DNA of 64,000 nucleotides from Gemmataceae bacterium (lineage in GTDB: Bacteria > Planctomycetota > Planctomycetia > Gemmatales > Gemmataceae). The stretch covers positions 21,207-85,206 of the forward strand of contig SHZY01000003.1 of NCBI GenBank assembly GCA_009692065.1, given 5' to 3'. A program made the translations under genes and the position numbers. Each line of letters opens with the position of its first letter. Positions within the stretch are counted from its first letter, which is position 1. Positions 8,649 through 16,016 of this stretch are shown piece by piece. Below the pieces are notes generated by a model. It ran no database searches. It was not told the DNA's origin and worked only from the letters and a program-made list of their open reading frames with translations.

Positions 8649-8668
8649 TCGCCAAGCTCGCCGAACCA

Positions 8669-10141
8669 ATGACCCTCCAGCAAATTCACCTGCGCATCAA
8701 CGACGCCGCCACCGGCCAGCCGACGCCCGTGCGTTTGCGCATCACCGACGCCGCCGGAACCTACTACGCTCCGTATGGCCGACTGACCGACTTCGCGACC
8801 GGCGTCAATCAAGACGTCGGCGGCAACGTCCAGATCGGCGCCAAGAAATGGGCGTACATCGACGGCACCTGCGAAATCCTATTGCCGCCGGACACGCTGC
8901 ATATCGAAATCGCGAAAGGCCCCGAGTACAAGCCGATTGACGAGGACGTCACGCTCCTTGCCGGCAAGATGTCCATGCGTTTCACGATCGAACGCTGGAG
9001 CGACGTCCGCAAGCAAGGCTGGAATTCGGGCGATACGCGCGTGCATTTCATGTCGCCGGACGCGGCGCTCTTGGAGGGGCAGGCGGAGGATGTGGCGGTG
9101 GTGAATTTGCTGGCAGCAGAGACCGACGATCGGGCAATCCCCAACATTCTTTCCTTCAGCGGCCAATCGTTTGCTCGCTCGGTGCCAACCTGTGGCGTCG
9201 CCGTGAATACGTTCAACGATTCGTCTTACGTGGGCAGGCTCGCTTTGCTGCACTGCCATCGCATTGTCTACCCGCTGAGCTGGCGCAGCGCGGAATGCGA
9301 TACCGAGTGGACGTTGGCCGACTGGTGTGATCAATGCCATCGCAAGAAAGGGTTGGTCATTTGGGCCTGCCCGCGAGGCTCCTTGACGGCCGACTGTGAC
9401 TATGGCGAACCGTTGGCCGACCTGGTCCTCGGCAAAATTGATGCCTTCGAAATATCCCCCGACGACGCCGGTCCTCATAGTGCCTTGGCCGACTATTTAC
9501 AACTTTGTGACGCCGGTCTAATCGTCCCGCTGGTCGGGGCGAGCGTCAAGAGCAGTAACCATTCCGAGCTCGGGGTCATGCGGACCTACGCGTACATTCC
9601 TCCGGGCCAGGACTGTACCTATTCCAATTGGATTCAGGCGGTGCGGGACGGCCGAACCTTCATCAGTAATGGCCCGGTCCTGCAATGGACGATCGACGGC
9701 GCTGTGATTGGCGCAAGGTTGGTCGTGTCGCCAGAAGGCAAGACTGTGCAAATCCGCGCTGGTGCGGAAAGCTTGCTTCCATTTGACCACCTTGAGTTGC
9801 TGTGGAATGGCCAGATTCTTGCAACGGCCGCGCCGACTGGACGATCACCTTATCGCGTTGAGCTAGAGCATGAATTGGTGGTGCGAGCGAGCGGTTGGCT
9901 GGCGGCTCGCTGCACGACCGACCGAACGCACGGAACCGACTCCTTGCCGCTCGCGCACACTTCCGCCGTCGAGGTGTGTGTCAGCGAATCGCCGAGGCGG
10001 GCCGAGCCGGATGCCGTGAAGCATTTTTTGAGCGAACTCGATGGCATGTTGCGATTTGCAAGCAAGATTCCTCTCGGCGGCCGCTTGCGACGCGTCGTCG
10101 AAGAAGCGCGAACCATCCTCGCAAAAAAACTGTCCCCCTGA
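8669..10141 (+). CDS. PHP-superfamily (CehA/McbA-like) protein
   Basis: 490 residues from the ATG at 8669; the longer open frame from 8564 is encoded by a repeat hairpin and is rejected. Two parts are visible. An N-terminal beta-rich region (about 1-105) begins with a carboxypeptidase-regulatory-like segment (RINDAATGQPTPVRLRI). A PHP-like region then begins at GWNSGDTRVHFMSPDAALLEG. In active CehA/McbA proteins this motif reads GDxHxH; here the first His is replaced by Arg (DTRVH), so metal binding may be altered. Later PHP-type segments include AVNTFNDSSYVGRLALLHCHRIVYPL, and FISNGPVLQWTIDG, typical of the family's end. Planctomycetes encode many such proteins next to sugar-metabolism genes. 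The function is unknown. Confidence 0.65.
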   Translation: MTLQQIHLRINDAATGQPTPVRLRITDAAGTYYAPYGRLTDFATGVNQDVGGNVQIGAKKWAYIDGTCEILLPPDTLHIEIAKGPEYKPIDEDVTLLAGKMSMRFTIERWSDVRKQGWNSGDTRVHFMSPDAALLEGQAEDVAVVNLLAAETDDRAIPNILSFSGQSFARSVPTCGVAVNTFNDSSYVGRLALLHCHRIVYPLSWRSAECDTEWTLADWCDQCHRKKGLVIWACPRGSLTADCDYGEPLADLVLGKIDAFEISPDDAGPHSALADYLQLCDAGLIVPLVGASVKSSNHSELGVMRTYAYIPPGQDCTYSNWIQAVRDGRTFISNGPVLQWTIDGAVIGARLVVSPEGKTVQIRAGAESLLPFDHLELLWNGQILATAAPTGRSPYRVELEHELVVRASGWLAARCTTDRTHGTDSLPLAHTSAVEVCVSESPRRAEPDAVKHFLSELDGMLRFASKIPLGGRLRRVVEEARTILAKKLSP

Positions 10142-10283
10142 CGCCGGTGTGCAGCCTCTCCGCACCTCCCCTCATGCATCGTAACCGATCGCACGTCCGG
10201 ATTCAAAGTCCGTTGCGGCGTTCGAGGGGAGTGTCCGCGTGTGTGTGTGAAACTTGCAAGCGCAAGGCAAGTCATCCTGGCGC

Positions 10284-10301
10284 ATGTTCCACGTGGAACA
10301 T
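10284..10301. promoter_or_regulatory. parS: parS-like palindrome (candidate ParB site)
   Basis: TGTTCCACGTGGAACA at 10285-10300 is a perfect 16-base palindrome (18 bases with the flanking A/T). It fits the ParB binding consensus TGTTNCACGTGNAACA at every specified position. It lies 16 bases before the -35 element upstream of cimA, so it could alternatively be an operator. No parA or parB gene is in the window and I found no second copy. Confidence 0.65.
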
Positions 10302-10316
10302 TCAGCGAGCTGCGAT

Positions 10317-10345
10317 TTGACAACCTGCGAGATTCGTCGTACTAT
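10317..10345 (+). promoter_or_regulatory. sigma70-type promoter of the cimA leader
   Basis: The -35 is TTGACA (10317-10322), 17 bases before the -10 TACTAT (10340-10345). A six-base discriminator then puts the predicted start on the A of the ATG at 10352. The leader mRNA would thus be leaderless, which fits the lack of any ribosome binding site before that ATG. Confidence 0.6.
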
Positions 10346-10351
10346 TTCACC

Positions 10352-10456
10352 ATGGCTAATTCAGTCCAGACTCTGATCCCGATCGCCATCAACGCCGCGC
10401 AGGGAGTGCGCGTTGCGGTAGAAGTGCGAGTTACGGTAGAAATCCTCCGGGGCTGA
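10352..10456 (+). CDS. branched-chain leader peptide of the cimA attenuator
   Basis: A 34-codon ORF, ATG at 10352 to TGA at 10454-10456. Thirteen codons are branched-chain: Val at positions 5, 19, 21, 23, 25, 27 and 29, Ile at 9, 11, 13 and 31, Leu at 8 and 32. The Val cluster (19-29) alternates Val with another residue and uses GTA and GTT, codons uncommon in this GC-rich DNA. The ORF lies between a well-formed promoter and an intrinsic terminator directly before cimA, the classical layout of a translation-coupled attenuator. There is no ribosome binding site; the predicted transcript starts at the ATG. The product itself probably has no function beyond ribosome stalling. The same frame is open upstream to 10241, but that part contains the parS-like palindrome and lies upstream of the promoter. 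Confidence 0.6.
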   Translation: MANSVQTLIPIAINAAQGVRVAVEVRVTVEILRG

Positions 10457-10490
10457 GGCGGCGCGTTCGTTGCCAGCGATATTCAGGCCC
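10449..10490 (+). promoter_or_regulatory. candidate anti-terminator pairing
   Basis: GGGGCTGA (10449-10456, containing the leader stop codon) can pair with TCAGGCCC (10483-10490) with seven of eight positions matched. The downstream partner overlaps the 5' arm of the terminator, so the two structures exclude each other. A ribosome at the leader stop would cover the upstream strand; one stalled in the Val codons would leave it free. Confidence 0.45.
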
Positions 10491-10513
10491 TGGATTGATC
10501 TCCAGGGCTTTTT
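10487..10513 (+). terminator. intrinsic terminator (attenuator) before cimA
   Basis: GCCCTGGA (10487-10494), loop TTGATC, TCCAGGGC (10501-10508), then TTTTT (10509-10513) and further Ts. The stem is a perfect 8 base pairs. It ends 16 bases before the cimA start codon, so it can only serve to control cimA transcription. It is the clearest U-tailed terminator in the window. Confidence 0.8.
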
Positions 10514-10528
10514 GTTTGGACCGATCCC

Positions 10529-12145
10529 ATGACACGCATCCAAATCTACGACACGACGCTGCGCGACGGCAGCCAGGGCGAGGGGATCAACTTCTCGCTC
10601 CAGGACAAGCTGCTCATCACCAGGCGGCTCGACGAGCTCGGCGTCGATTATATCGAGGGGGGCTATCCGCTCTCGAACCCCAAGGATTTCGAGTACTTTC
10701 AAGAAGTCCGCAAGTTGCCGCTCAAGCATGCCAAGGTCGCCGCCTTCGGCATGACACGCCGCAAGAACTGCGATCCAGCGGCCGACGTGTGCCTGAAAGC
10801 GATCATCGATTCGCATGCGGCCGTCATCACCATCGTCGGCAAGACGTGGGACATGCACGTCACCGAGGTGCTCGGCGCGACGCTCGACGAGAACCTGCGC
10901 ATGATTGCCGATTCCGTGCGCTACTGCAAATCGCAGCCGCACGTCGAGGAGGTGCTGTACGATGCGGAGCATTTCTTCGACGGCTTCAAGGCGAATCCGC
11001 AGTACGCGTTCAAGACCTTGCAAGCGGCCCTCGACGGGGGCGCCCAAATGTTGATCCTGTGCGACACCAATGGCGGCATCTTGCCCGAAGACATCGCGGC
11101 AGGCGTCAACAAGGTGAAGCAAGCGTTGCCAGGCATCGCGCTCGGCATTCATTGCCACAACGACTCGGATGTTGCCACTGCGAATTCGCTGGCCGCCGTC
11201 TACCAGGGGGCAACTCAGGTGCAGGGCACGATCAACGGCATCGGCGAACGCTGCGGCAATGCGGACCTCGTTTGCATCATCGCGAACCTGACACTCAAGC
11301 GAGGCTACGAAATGCTGCGTCCCGGAAGTCTGCCGCACCTGACCGAGCTGTCGCGCTATGTATACGAGATTGCGAACATGAATTTTCGCAATGGCCAGCC
11401 CTTCGTCGGCACGAGCGCCTTCGCTCACAAGGGGGGCATGCATGCTCACGGCGTCGCGCGTGTGTCGGCCAGCTACGAACACATCGATCCGGCACTCGTC
11501 GGCAATGAACGCCGCATCTTGATCAGCGAATTGTCAGGCCAGGCGAACATTCTGGTGAAGACCGCCAAGTACGCGATCGACAACAACAAGGAACTCGGCG
11601 TCAAGCTGCGAGACATGGTGCAGGACCTGGAGAACCAGGGCTACGAGTTCGAGGCCGCCGAGGCGTCGTTCGACATTCTCGTCAAAAAGGCGCTCGGCGT
11701 CTATCGGCCCAAGTTCGAAAGGCTCAGCTATCACGTCAACGTCGAAATGCCGACGAGCGGCGCCTTGACGACGGAAGCAACCGTGAAAGTGCGGATCGGC
11801 AATTCTGTCCAGCACACGGTTGCCGAAGGCGACGGCCCCGTCAATGCACTCGACAGTGCGCTCCGCAAGGCGATGCAGCAAGCGTATCCACGGTTGGCCG
11901 AGATGCAGCTTGTCGATTACAAGGTGCGCGTCGTCAATTCACGCGCTGGCACGGCGGCACGGGTGCGCGTCGTTATCGAATCACGCGATCACACTGATGT
12001 CTGGGGCACCGTCGGTGTCAGTGAAAACGTCATCGAAGCAAGCTGGCTGGCGTTGGCCGACAGCTTTGAGTACAAATTGTTCAAGGACGAAGAAAATGCG
12101 AATCACGAAAACACGAAAGTACGAAAACACGAAAAAGAAGATTGA
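10529..12145 (+). CDS. cimA: (R)-citramalate synthase
   Basis: 538 residues. It condenses pyruvate with acetyl-CoA to citramalate, the first step of the threonine-independent isoleucine route. It is a DRE-TIM metallolyase: YDTTLRDGSQGEGINFS at residues 7-23 is the catalytic DTTLRDG motif, GEGINFS is the form used by CimA rather than LeuA, and LGIHCHNDSDVATANSLAAV near 205-225 has the HxH metal ligands. The C-terminal half has the LeuA-type regulatory domain (from about residue 390, including DGPVNALDSALRKAM), the usual site of isoleucine feedback. GGA precedes the ATG. The last 14 residues (after EEN) are encoded by an arm of a repeat palindrome. The upstream attenuator suggests control by charged branched-chain tRNAs. 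Confidence 0.93.
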   Translation: MTRIQIYDTTLRDGSQGEGINFSLQDKLLITRRLDELGVDYIEGGYPLSNPKDFEYFQEVRKLPLKHAKVAAFGMTRRKNCDPAADVCLKAIIDSHAAVITIVGKTWDMHVTEVLGATLDENLRMIADSVRYCKSQPHVEEVLYDAEHFFDGFKANPQYAFKTLQAALDGGAQMLILCDTNGGILPEDIAAGVNKVKQALPGIALGIHCHNDSDVATANSLAAVYQGATQVQGTINGIGERCGNADLVCIIANLTLKRGYEMLRPGSLPHLTELSRYVYEIANMNFRNGQPFVGTSAFAHKGGMHAHGVARVSASYEHIDPALVGNERRILISELSGQANILVKTAKYAIDNNKELGVKLRDMVQDLENQGYEFEAAEASFDILVKKALGVYRPKFERLSYHVNVEMPTSGALTTEATVKVRIGNSVQHTVAEGDGPVNALDSALRKAMQQAYPRLAEMQLVDYKVRVVNSRAGTAARVRVVIESRDHTDVWGTVGVSENVIEASWLALADSFEYKLFKDEENANHENTKVRKHEKED

Positions 12146-12199
12146 ACGTAGATGCGATTGGTGATTTTCGTGGTTTCGTACTTTCGTGTTTTCGTGATT
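12101..12199. repeat. long inverted repeat between cimA and valS, ACGAAAACACGAAAG type
   Basis: Perfect 26-base arms at 12101-12126 and 12174-12199. The left arm and what follows it encode the end of CimA, through the stop codon at 12143-12145. The right arm ends just before the valS ribosome binding site. The AT-rich, ACGAAA-repetitive composition differs sharply from the GC-rich surroundings. Confidence 0.85.
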
Positions 12200-12216
12200 T
12201 GTATTTGGAGTTTACG

Positions 12217-15200
12217 ATGGAACTCGCCAAGGCCTACAACCCGCAGGAAGCGCAGGAGAAATGGCTCAAGTTCTGGAACGAGCAGGGTTACTTCCACTCG
12301 CGGCCCGATTCGCGCAAACCCTACACCATCGTCATTCCGCCGCCGAACGTGACTGGCGCCCTGCACATGGGGCACGCTCTCAATAACACACTGCAAGACG
12401 TGCTCATCCGCTGGCGACGCATGCAAGACTACAACGCCCTGTGGATGCCCGGCACTGATCACGCCGGCATCGCCACCCAGGCCGTGGTCGAACGGCTCAT
12501 CATGCAGCAAGAAAAGAAGACTCGCCACGACATCGGCCGCGACAGACTGGTGAAACGCATCTGGGAGTGGAAGGACAAGTACGAAGCTCGCATCCTCGGC
12601 CAACTCCGGCAGCTCGGCGCAAGCTGTGACTGGGAGCGCACGCGATTCACGCTCGACCCGATCTGCGCCCGCGCCGTGCGCGAGACGTTCTTCAAGATGT
12701 TCAAGGACGGCCTGATCTTCCGCGGCAAACGCCTGGTGAACTGGGATACGCACCTGCAAACCTCCGTGGCAGACGACGAGACATACACCGAGGACATCAA
12801 GGGCGGCTTCTGGACCTTCAAATACCAAGTGAAGCCCGATGGCGAGCAACGCGAGCCGTCGGAATATATTTCATTCAGCACAACCCGCCCCGAAACCATG
12901 CTCGGCGACACCGCTATCTGCGTGCATCCGTCCGACGAGCGCTACAAGCACCTCATCGGCAAGTCGGTGACGATCCCGCTCGTGAACCGCGATATTCCGA
13001 TCATCGCCGACGGCTTGCTCGCCGACCCGACGCTCGGCACCGGCTGCGTGAAGGTGACGCCGGCCCACGATCCGAACGATTACGCCTGCTACCAGCGCAA
13101 TCCGCAGATCGGCATCATCAACATCCTCAACCCCGACGGCACCATCAACGAGAACGGCGGCAAGTACCAGGGAATGGATCGCTACAAAGCGCGCGAAGCC
13201 GTGGTCGCCGACATGGAGGCGCTCGGCCTGTTCGAGGGCCGCGAGGATCGCATAATCCCGATGAAGTATAGCGACCGCTCGAAGACGCCGATCGAGCCGT
13301 ACCTGTCGGACCAGTGGTTCGTGAAGATGGGTGATCCGCCGGCGAGCCTCCCGCGTGAGCGGGGGGAGGAAGCCGCCAAAACTCCCCCCGCTGACGCGGG
13401 AGGCTCGCCAAAAGCTGGATTGGCGCGCATGGCAATGGAAGCCGTGGAGAACGGCCACGTGAAGTTCTTCCCGGAGCGTTACGCCAACTCGTATCTCGAT
13501 TGGCTCGCGGAAAAACGCGACTGGTGCATCAGCCGGCAACTCTGGTGGGGGCATCGCATTCCGGTGTGGAAGCTCTCGGAAGACGCCTTATTTCCTTTAG
13601 GACAGTCTCTCGGCGACCGCTTGAGTATCCTTGCAAGCTGGATTGCCGAAGGTCGTGTCGCTGCAAGTTGGGGGGGTACTCCGCTCAGGGTGACGGATGA
13701 TGCTTGGAGCCTTTTGATCGACGTCGCCTTCTCCGACGATGCAGAATTCGTGATTTGCGTCCGCGATTCAGAAGACAAAGAACTCATTGAACTTCTCGAA
13801 TCTGCTGGCTTCGTGCAAGACCCCGACGTCCTCGACACCTGGTTTAGCTCCATGCTCTGGCCGCACTCGACGCTCGGTTGGCCGGAACCGACGGAGGAGT
13901 TGAAGTACTACTACCCGACCAGCGTGCTCGTGACGAGCCGCGATATCATCACACTGTGGGTGGCGCGCATGGTGATTGCGGGGTTGTACAACCTCCAGCA
14001 GGTGCCGTTCCATCAGGTGTACATTACCGTCAAGCTGATGGACGGCTTCGGCGAGACGATGTCGAAGTCGAAGGGCAACGGCGTCGATCCGCTCGACATC
14101 ATCGAGCGCTACGGGGCCGACGCGCTGCGTTTCCTCGTCATGCAGATTTCGACGGAGACGCAGGACGCGCGGCTGCCGGTGGCGAATGCGTGCCCGCATT
14201 GCGATGCGCTGGTGCCGGTGAAGCAAGAGCACATGTATATGCGGACGAAGAAGCTGGCGTGCCCGAACTGCAAGCAGCCGTTTCGTCCCGGCGGACCGTG
14301 GCCGAGCGATGATCCCGAGCTCAAGACGGCCAAGCAGGCGTCGGAGCGGTTCGAGATTGGCCGCAACTTCGCGAACAAAATCTGGAACGCGGCTCGCTTC
14401 ATCCTGATGAACCTCGACGGCTACACGCCGCACGCCATCAAGCGTGAGGAATTGACGTTGGAGGACCGCTGGATCTTGAGCCGGCTGGCGGCTACGACGC
14501 AAGCAGTGACGGAGCAGCTTGAAGGGTATCGCTTCAGCGACGCGGCACGATCTCTTTACGACTTCGTGTGGTCGGAGTTTTGCGATTGGTATTTGGAGAT
14601 GACCAAGGGCCGGTTGCGTGCGGACGATCGCGAGACGGTACAGCGTGTCCTCATCGGCGTACTCGATGCCATCGTGCGGCTCGTGCATCCGGTGATGCCT
14701 TTTGTCGCGGAGTCGATCTGGAGTGCTCTCAACGAGGTGGCATTCGAGCGTGGCTTGCCGAATCCCGAGCCGGCGACGGAAAGCGTGATGATCGCGCCGT
14801 GGCCCGAGTTTCCTTCCGATTGGCGTGACGCTGGCATAGAAACGAGCATTGTCCGCATGCAGGAGCTGGTGCGTTCAGTCCGCGAGGTGCGCAATCGCTA
14901 TAACATCGAGCCGAAGACGCCGCTCGATGCGTTTGTGAAGTGCGGCGAGTCGGTGGCGGGCGATTTTCGCACGCTGGCCCCGTTTATCACGCTACTGGGC
15001 GGCATCGGCACGCTCGACTGCGGCTTGGCGGTGGCCAAGCCGTCGCAAGCCGCCAGCCACGTGACGCCGGAGTTCGAGGTTTACGTATCGCTCGCGGGCC
15101 TCATCGACCCGGTGGCCGAGACGAAGCGGCTCGAAAAACAGCTTGCGGACAAGCGCAAGGCGTTGCAAAGCGCTCATGCGAAATCGGAGAACCCGAATTT

Positions 15201-15312
15201 CGTGAAGAACGCGCCGCCGGAAATCGTGCAGCAACTGCGTGATCAGATTGCCGATTTGCAGAAGCAGATCGAGACGATTGAAGGGAATATCAAGGATTTG
15301 CAGCAGACTTAA
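12217..15312 (+). CDS. valS: valyl-tRNA synthetase
   Basis: 1031 residues from the ATG at 12217 (GGAG upstream); 25 extra in-frame codons before it come from the repeat. Class I synthetase joining valine to tRNA-Val. HIGH-type motif HMGH at residues 50-53 (after PPPNVTGAL), KMSKS-type MSKSKGNG near 614, and the editing domain (CP1) with FSTTRPETMLGDTA near 225. A C-terminal coiled-coil arm starts near residue 945. Three oddities are visible. Residues about 375-397 are encoded by a 28-bp palindrome in frame. The usual Cys-rich insert after GHRIPVW is replaced by about 75 residues without zinc ligands. A four-Cys zinc ribbon (CPHC...CPNC, about 658-688) is inserted after the KMSKS region. It follows cimA by 71 bases and probably shares its transcript. 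Confidence 0.95.
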   Translation: MELAKAYNPQEAQEKWLKFWNEQGYFHSRPDSRKPYTIVIPPPNVTGALHMGHALNNTLQDVLIRWRRMQDYNALWMPGTDHAGIATQAVVERLIMQQEKKTRHDIGRDRLVKRIWEWKDKYEARILGQLRQLGASCDWERTRFTLDPICARAVRETFFKMFKDGLIFRGKRLVNWDTHLQTSVADDETYTEDIKGGFWTFKYQVKPDGEQREPSEYISFSTTRPETMLGDTAICVHPSDERYKHLIGKSVTIPLVNRDIPIIADGLLADPTLGTGCVKVTPAHDPNDYACYQRNPQIGIINILNPDGTINENGGKYQGMDRYKAREAVVADMEALGLFEGREDRIIPMKYSDRSKTPIEPYLSDQWFVKMGDPPASLPRERGEEAAKTPPADAGGSPKAGLARMAMEAVENGHVKFFPERYANSYLDWLAEKRDWCISRQLWWGHRIPVWKLSEDALFPLGQSLGDRLSILASWIAEGRVAASWGGTPLRVTDDAWSLLIDVAFSDDAEFVICVRDSEDKELIELLESAGFVQDPDVLDTWFSSMLWPHSTLGWPEPTEELKYYYPTSVLVTSRDIITLWVARMVIAGLYNLQQVPFHQVYITVKLMDGFGETMSKSKGNGVDPLDIIERYGADALRFLVMQISTETQDARLPVANACPHCDALVPVKQEHMYMRTKKLACPNCKQPFRPGGPWPSDDPELKTAKQASERFEIGRNFANKIWNAARFILMNLDGYTPHAIKREELTLEDRWILSRLAATTQAVTEQLEGYRFSDAARSLYDFVWSEFCDWYLEMTKGRLRADDRETVQRVLIGVLDAIVRLVHPVMPFVAESIWSALNEVAFERGLPNPEPATESVMIAPWPEFPSDWRDAGIETSIVRMQELVRSVREVRNRYNIEPKTPLDAFVKCGESVAGDFRTLAPFITLLGGIGTLDCGLAVAKPSQAASHVTPEFEVYVSLAGLIDPVAETKRLEKQLADKRKALQSAHAKSENPNFVKNAPPEIVQQLRDQIADLQKQIETIEGNIKDLQQT
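13341..13409. repeat. palindromic element inside valS, in frame
   Basis: Arms 13341-13368 and 13382-13409 (28 bases) are complementary with one mismatch around a 13-base loop. They encode a Pro/Gly/Ala-rich stretch between WFVKM and the LARMAMEAVENG region, where ValS proteins normally have only a few residues. The frame is kept. The GGCGAGCC tips look like the intergenic palindromes of this genome. Confidence 0.85.
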
Positions 15313-15338
15313 TGTACTTGGATACGGAGCGACAAGGC

Positions 15339-15985
15339 ATGTCTATGCCGACGGACAATCCGGATTCGATGCCTATACCGACGAACTCACGTGCAACATG
15401 GGGGTTCGGACTGGCTATCGTCGCGGTCTTGCTCGCATTACTGACGCTGCAAATCAATCGCGCAGTCCGAAATGAACAGGCCAGCTCCTTCGGCGGATAT
15501 GTTTTGGTCATGGTATACGTTGTTCCAGGAGGCATGCTGCTTTCCATTCTAGTGGCATCTGCCTCGCTGATCGTCGGAAGGCTTCGCTGGTTCGTAGTTC
15601 TGGGCGTGGCAGTTTCATTCGTGTTCCAGGGGTTGTCACTGGCGTTTTTTTTTTCTGGCCCACAGACCAAACCCTCATTGACGCGGCACTCAAGGGCGAT
15701 CTCGAATCCTCGCGCTGGAGCTTGCGACTCGGCGTCAATCCGAACGCATGTACTCATTGGGGCTGGGATCGCCCACGCAATCGTGGCGAAACGGTCCTTG
15801 TCATTGCCGCAAAAGGAGGTGATCTTGCCCTGACGCGACTTCTGGTTGAATACGTGGCAAATGTGAACCTGGCAGACGGACATCGGAATTACCCGATCTT
15901 GGCCGCCAGTGATTCTGGCAATCGTGAGTTGATTGAATTCCTGTTTGCGCGCGGAGCCGATCCGAAGGTGCGCGGCCCCGAGTGA
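15339..15985 (+). pseudogene. membrane protein with ankyrin repeats, interrupted at a T10 tract
   Basis: The first part (from ATG 15339, AAGG upstream; an alternative ATG at 15312 overlaps the valS stop) encodes two or three membrane helices up to LAFFF. At 15645-15654 there is a run of ten T. After it the original frame runs on with nonsense-like sequence to 15833. The -1 frame gives an uninterrupted DQTLIDAALKGDLESSRWSL start followed by two ankyrin repeats ending at 15985 (ALRL.GVNPN, GETVLVIAAKGGDLALTRLL, ILAASDSGNRELIEFLFARGADP). One more T, or a -1 slip on the T-run, joins both parts into a protein of about 215 residues with helices N-terminal and ankyrin repeats C-terminal. It could be phase-variable, rescued by slippage, or broken. 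Confidence 0.7.
15645..15654 (+). repeat. homopolymeric T10 tract at the frame break
   Basis: Ten consecutive T bases within a coding region of otherwise high GC content. This is a site where replication, RNA polymerase or the ribosome can slip. Confidence 0.9.
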
Positions 15986-16016
15986 GACCATCCGTCGAAT
16001 CGCGAGGACCCAGACC

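Noticed and set aside
8564..8668. N-terminal extension of the PHP-like protein
   Set aside because: It is encoded by the repeat hairpin at 8576-8648; the ATG at 8669 starts where the family homology begins.
10241..10351. Longer version of the cimA leader ORF
   Set aside because: It would have to begin upstream of the promoter and run through the parS-like palindrome; the predicted transcript begins at the ATG at 10352.
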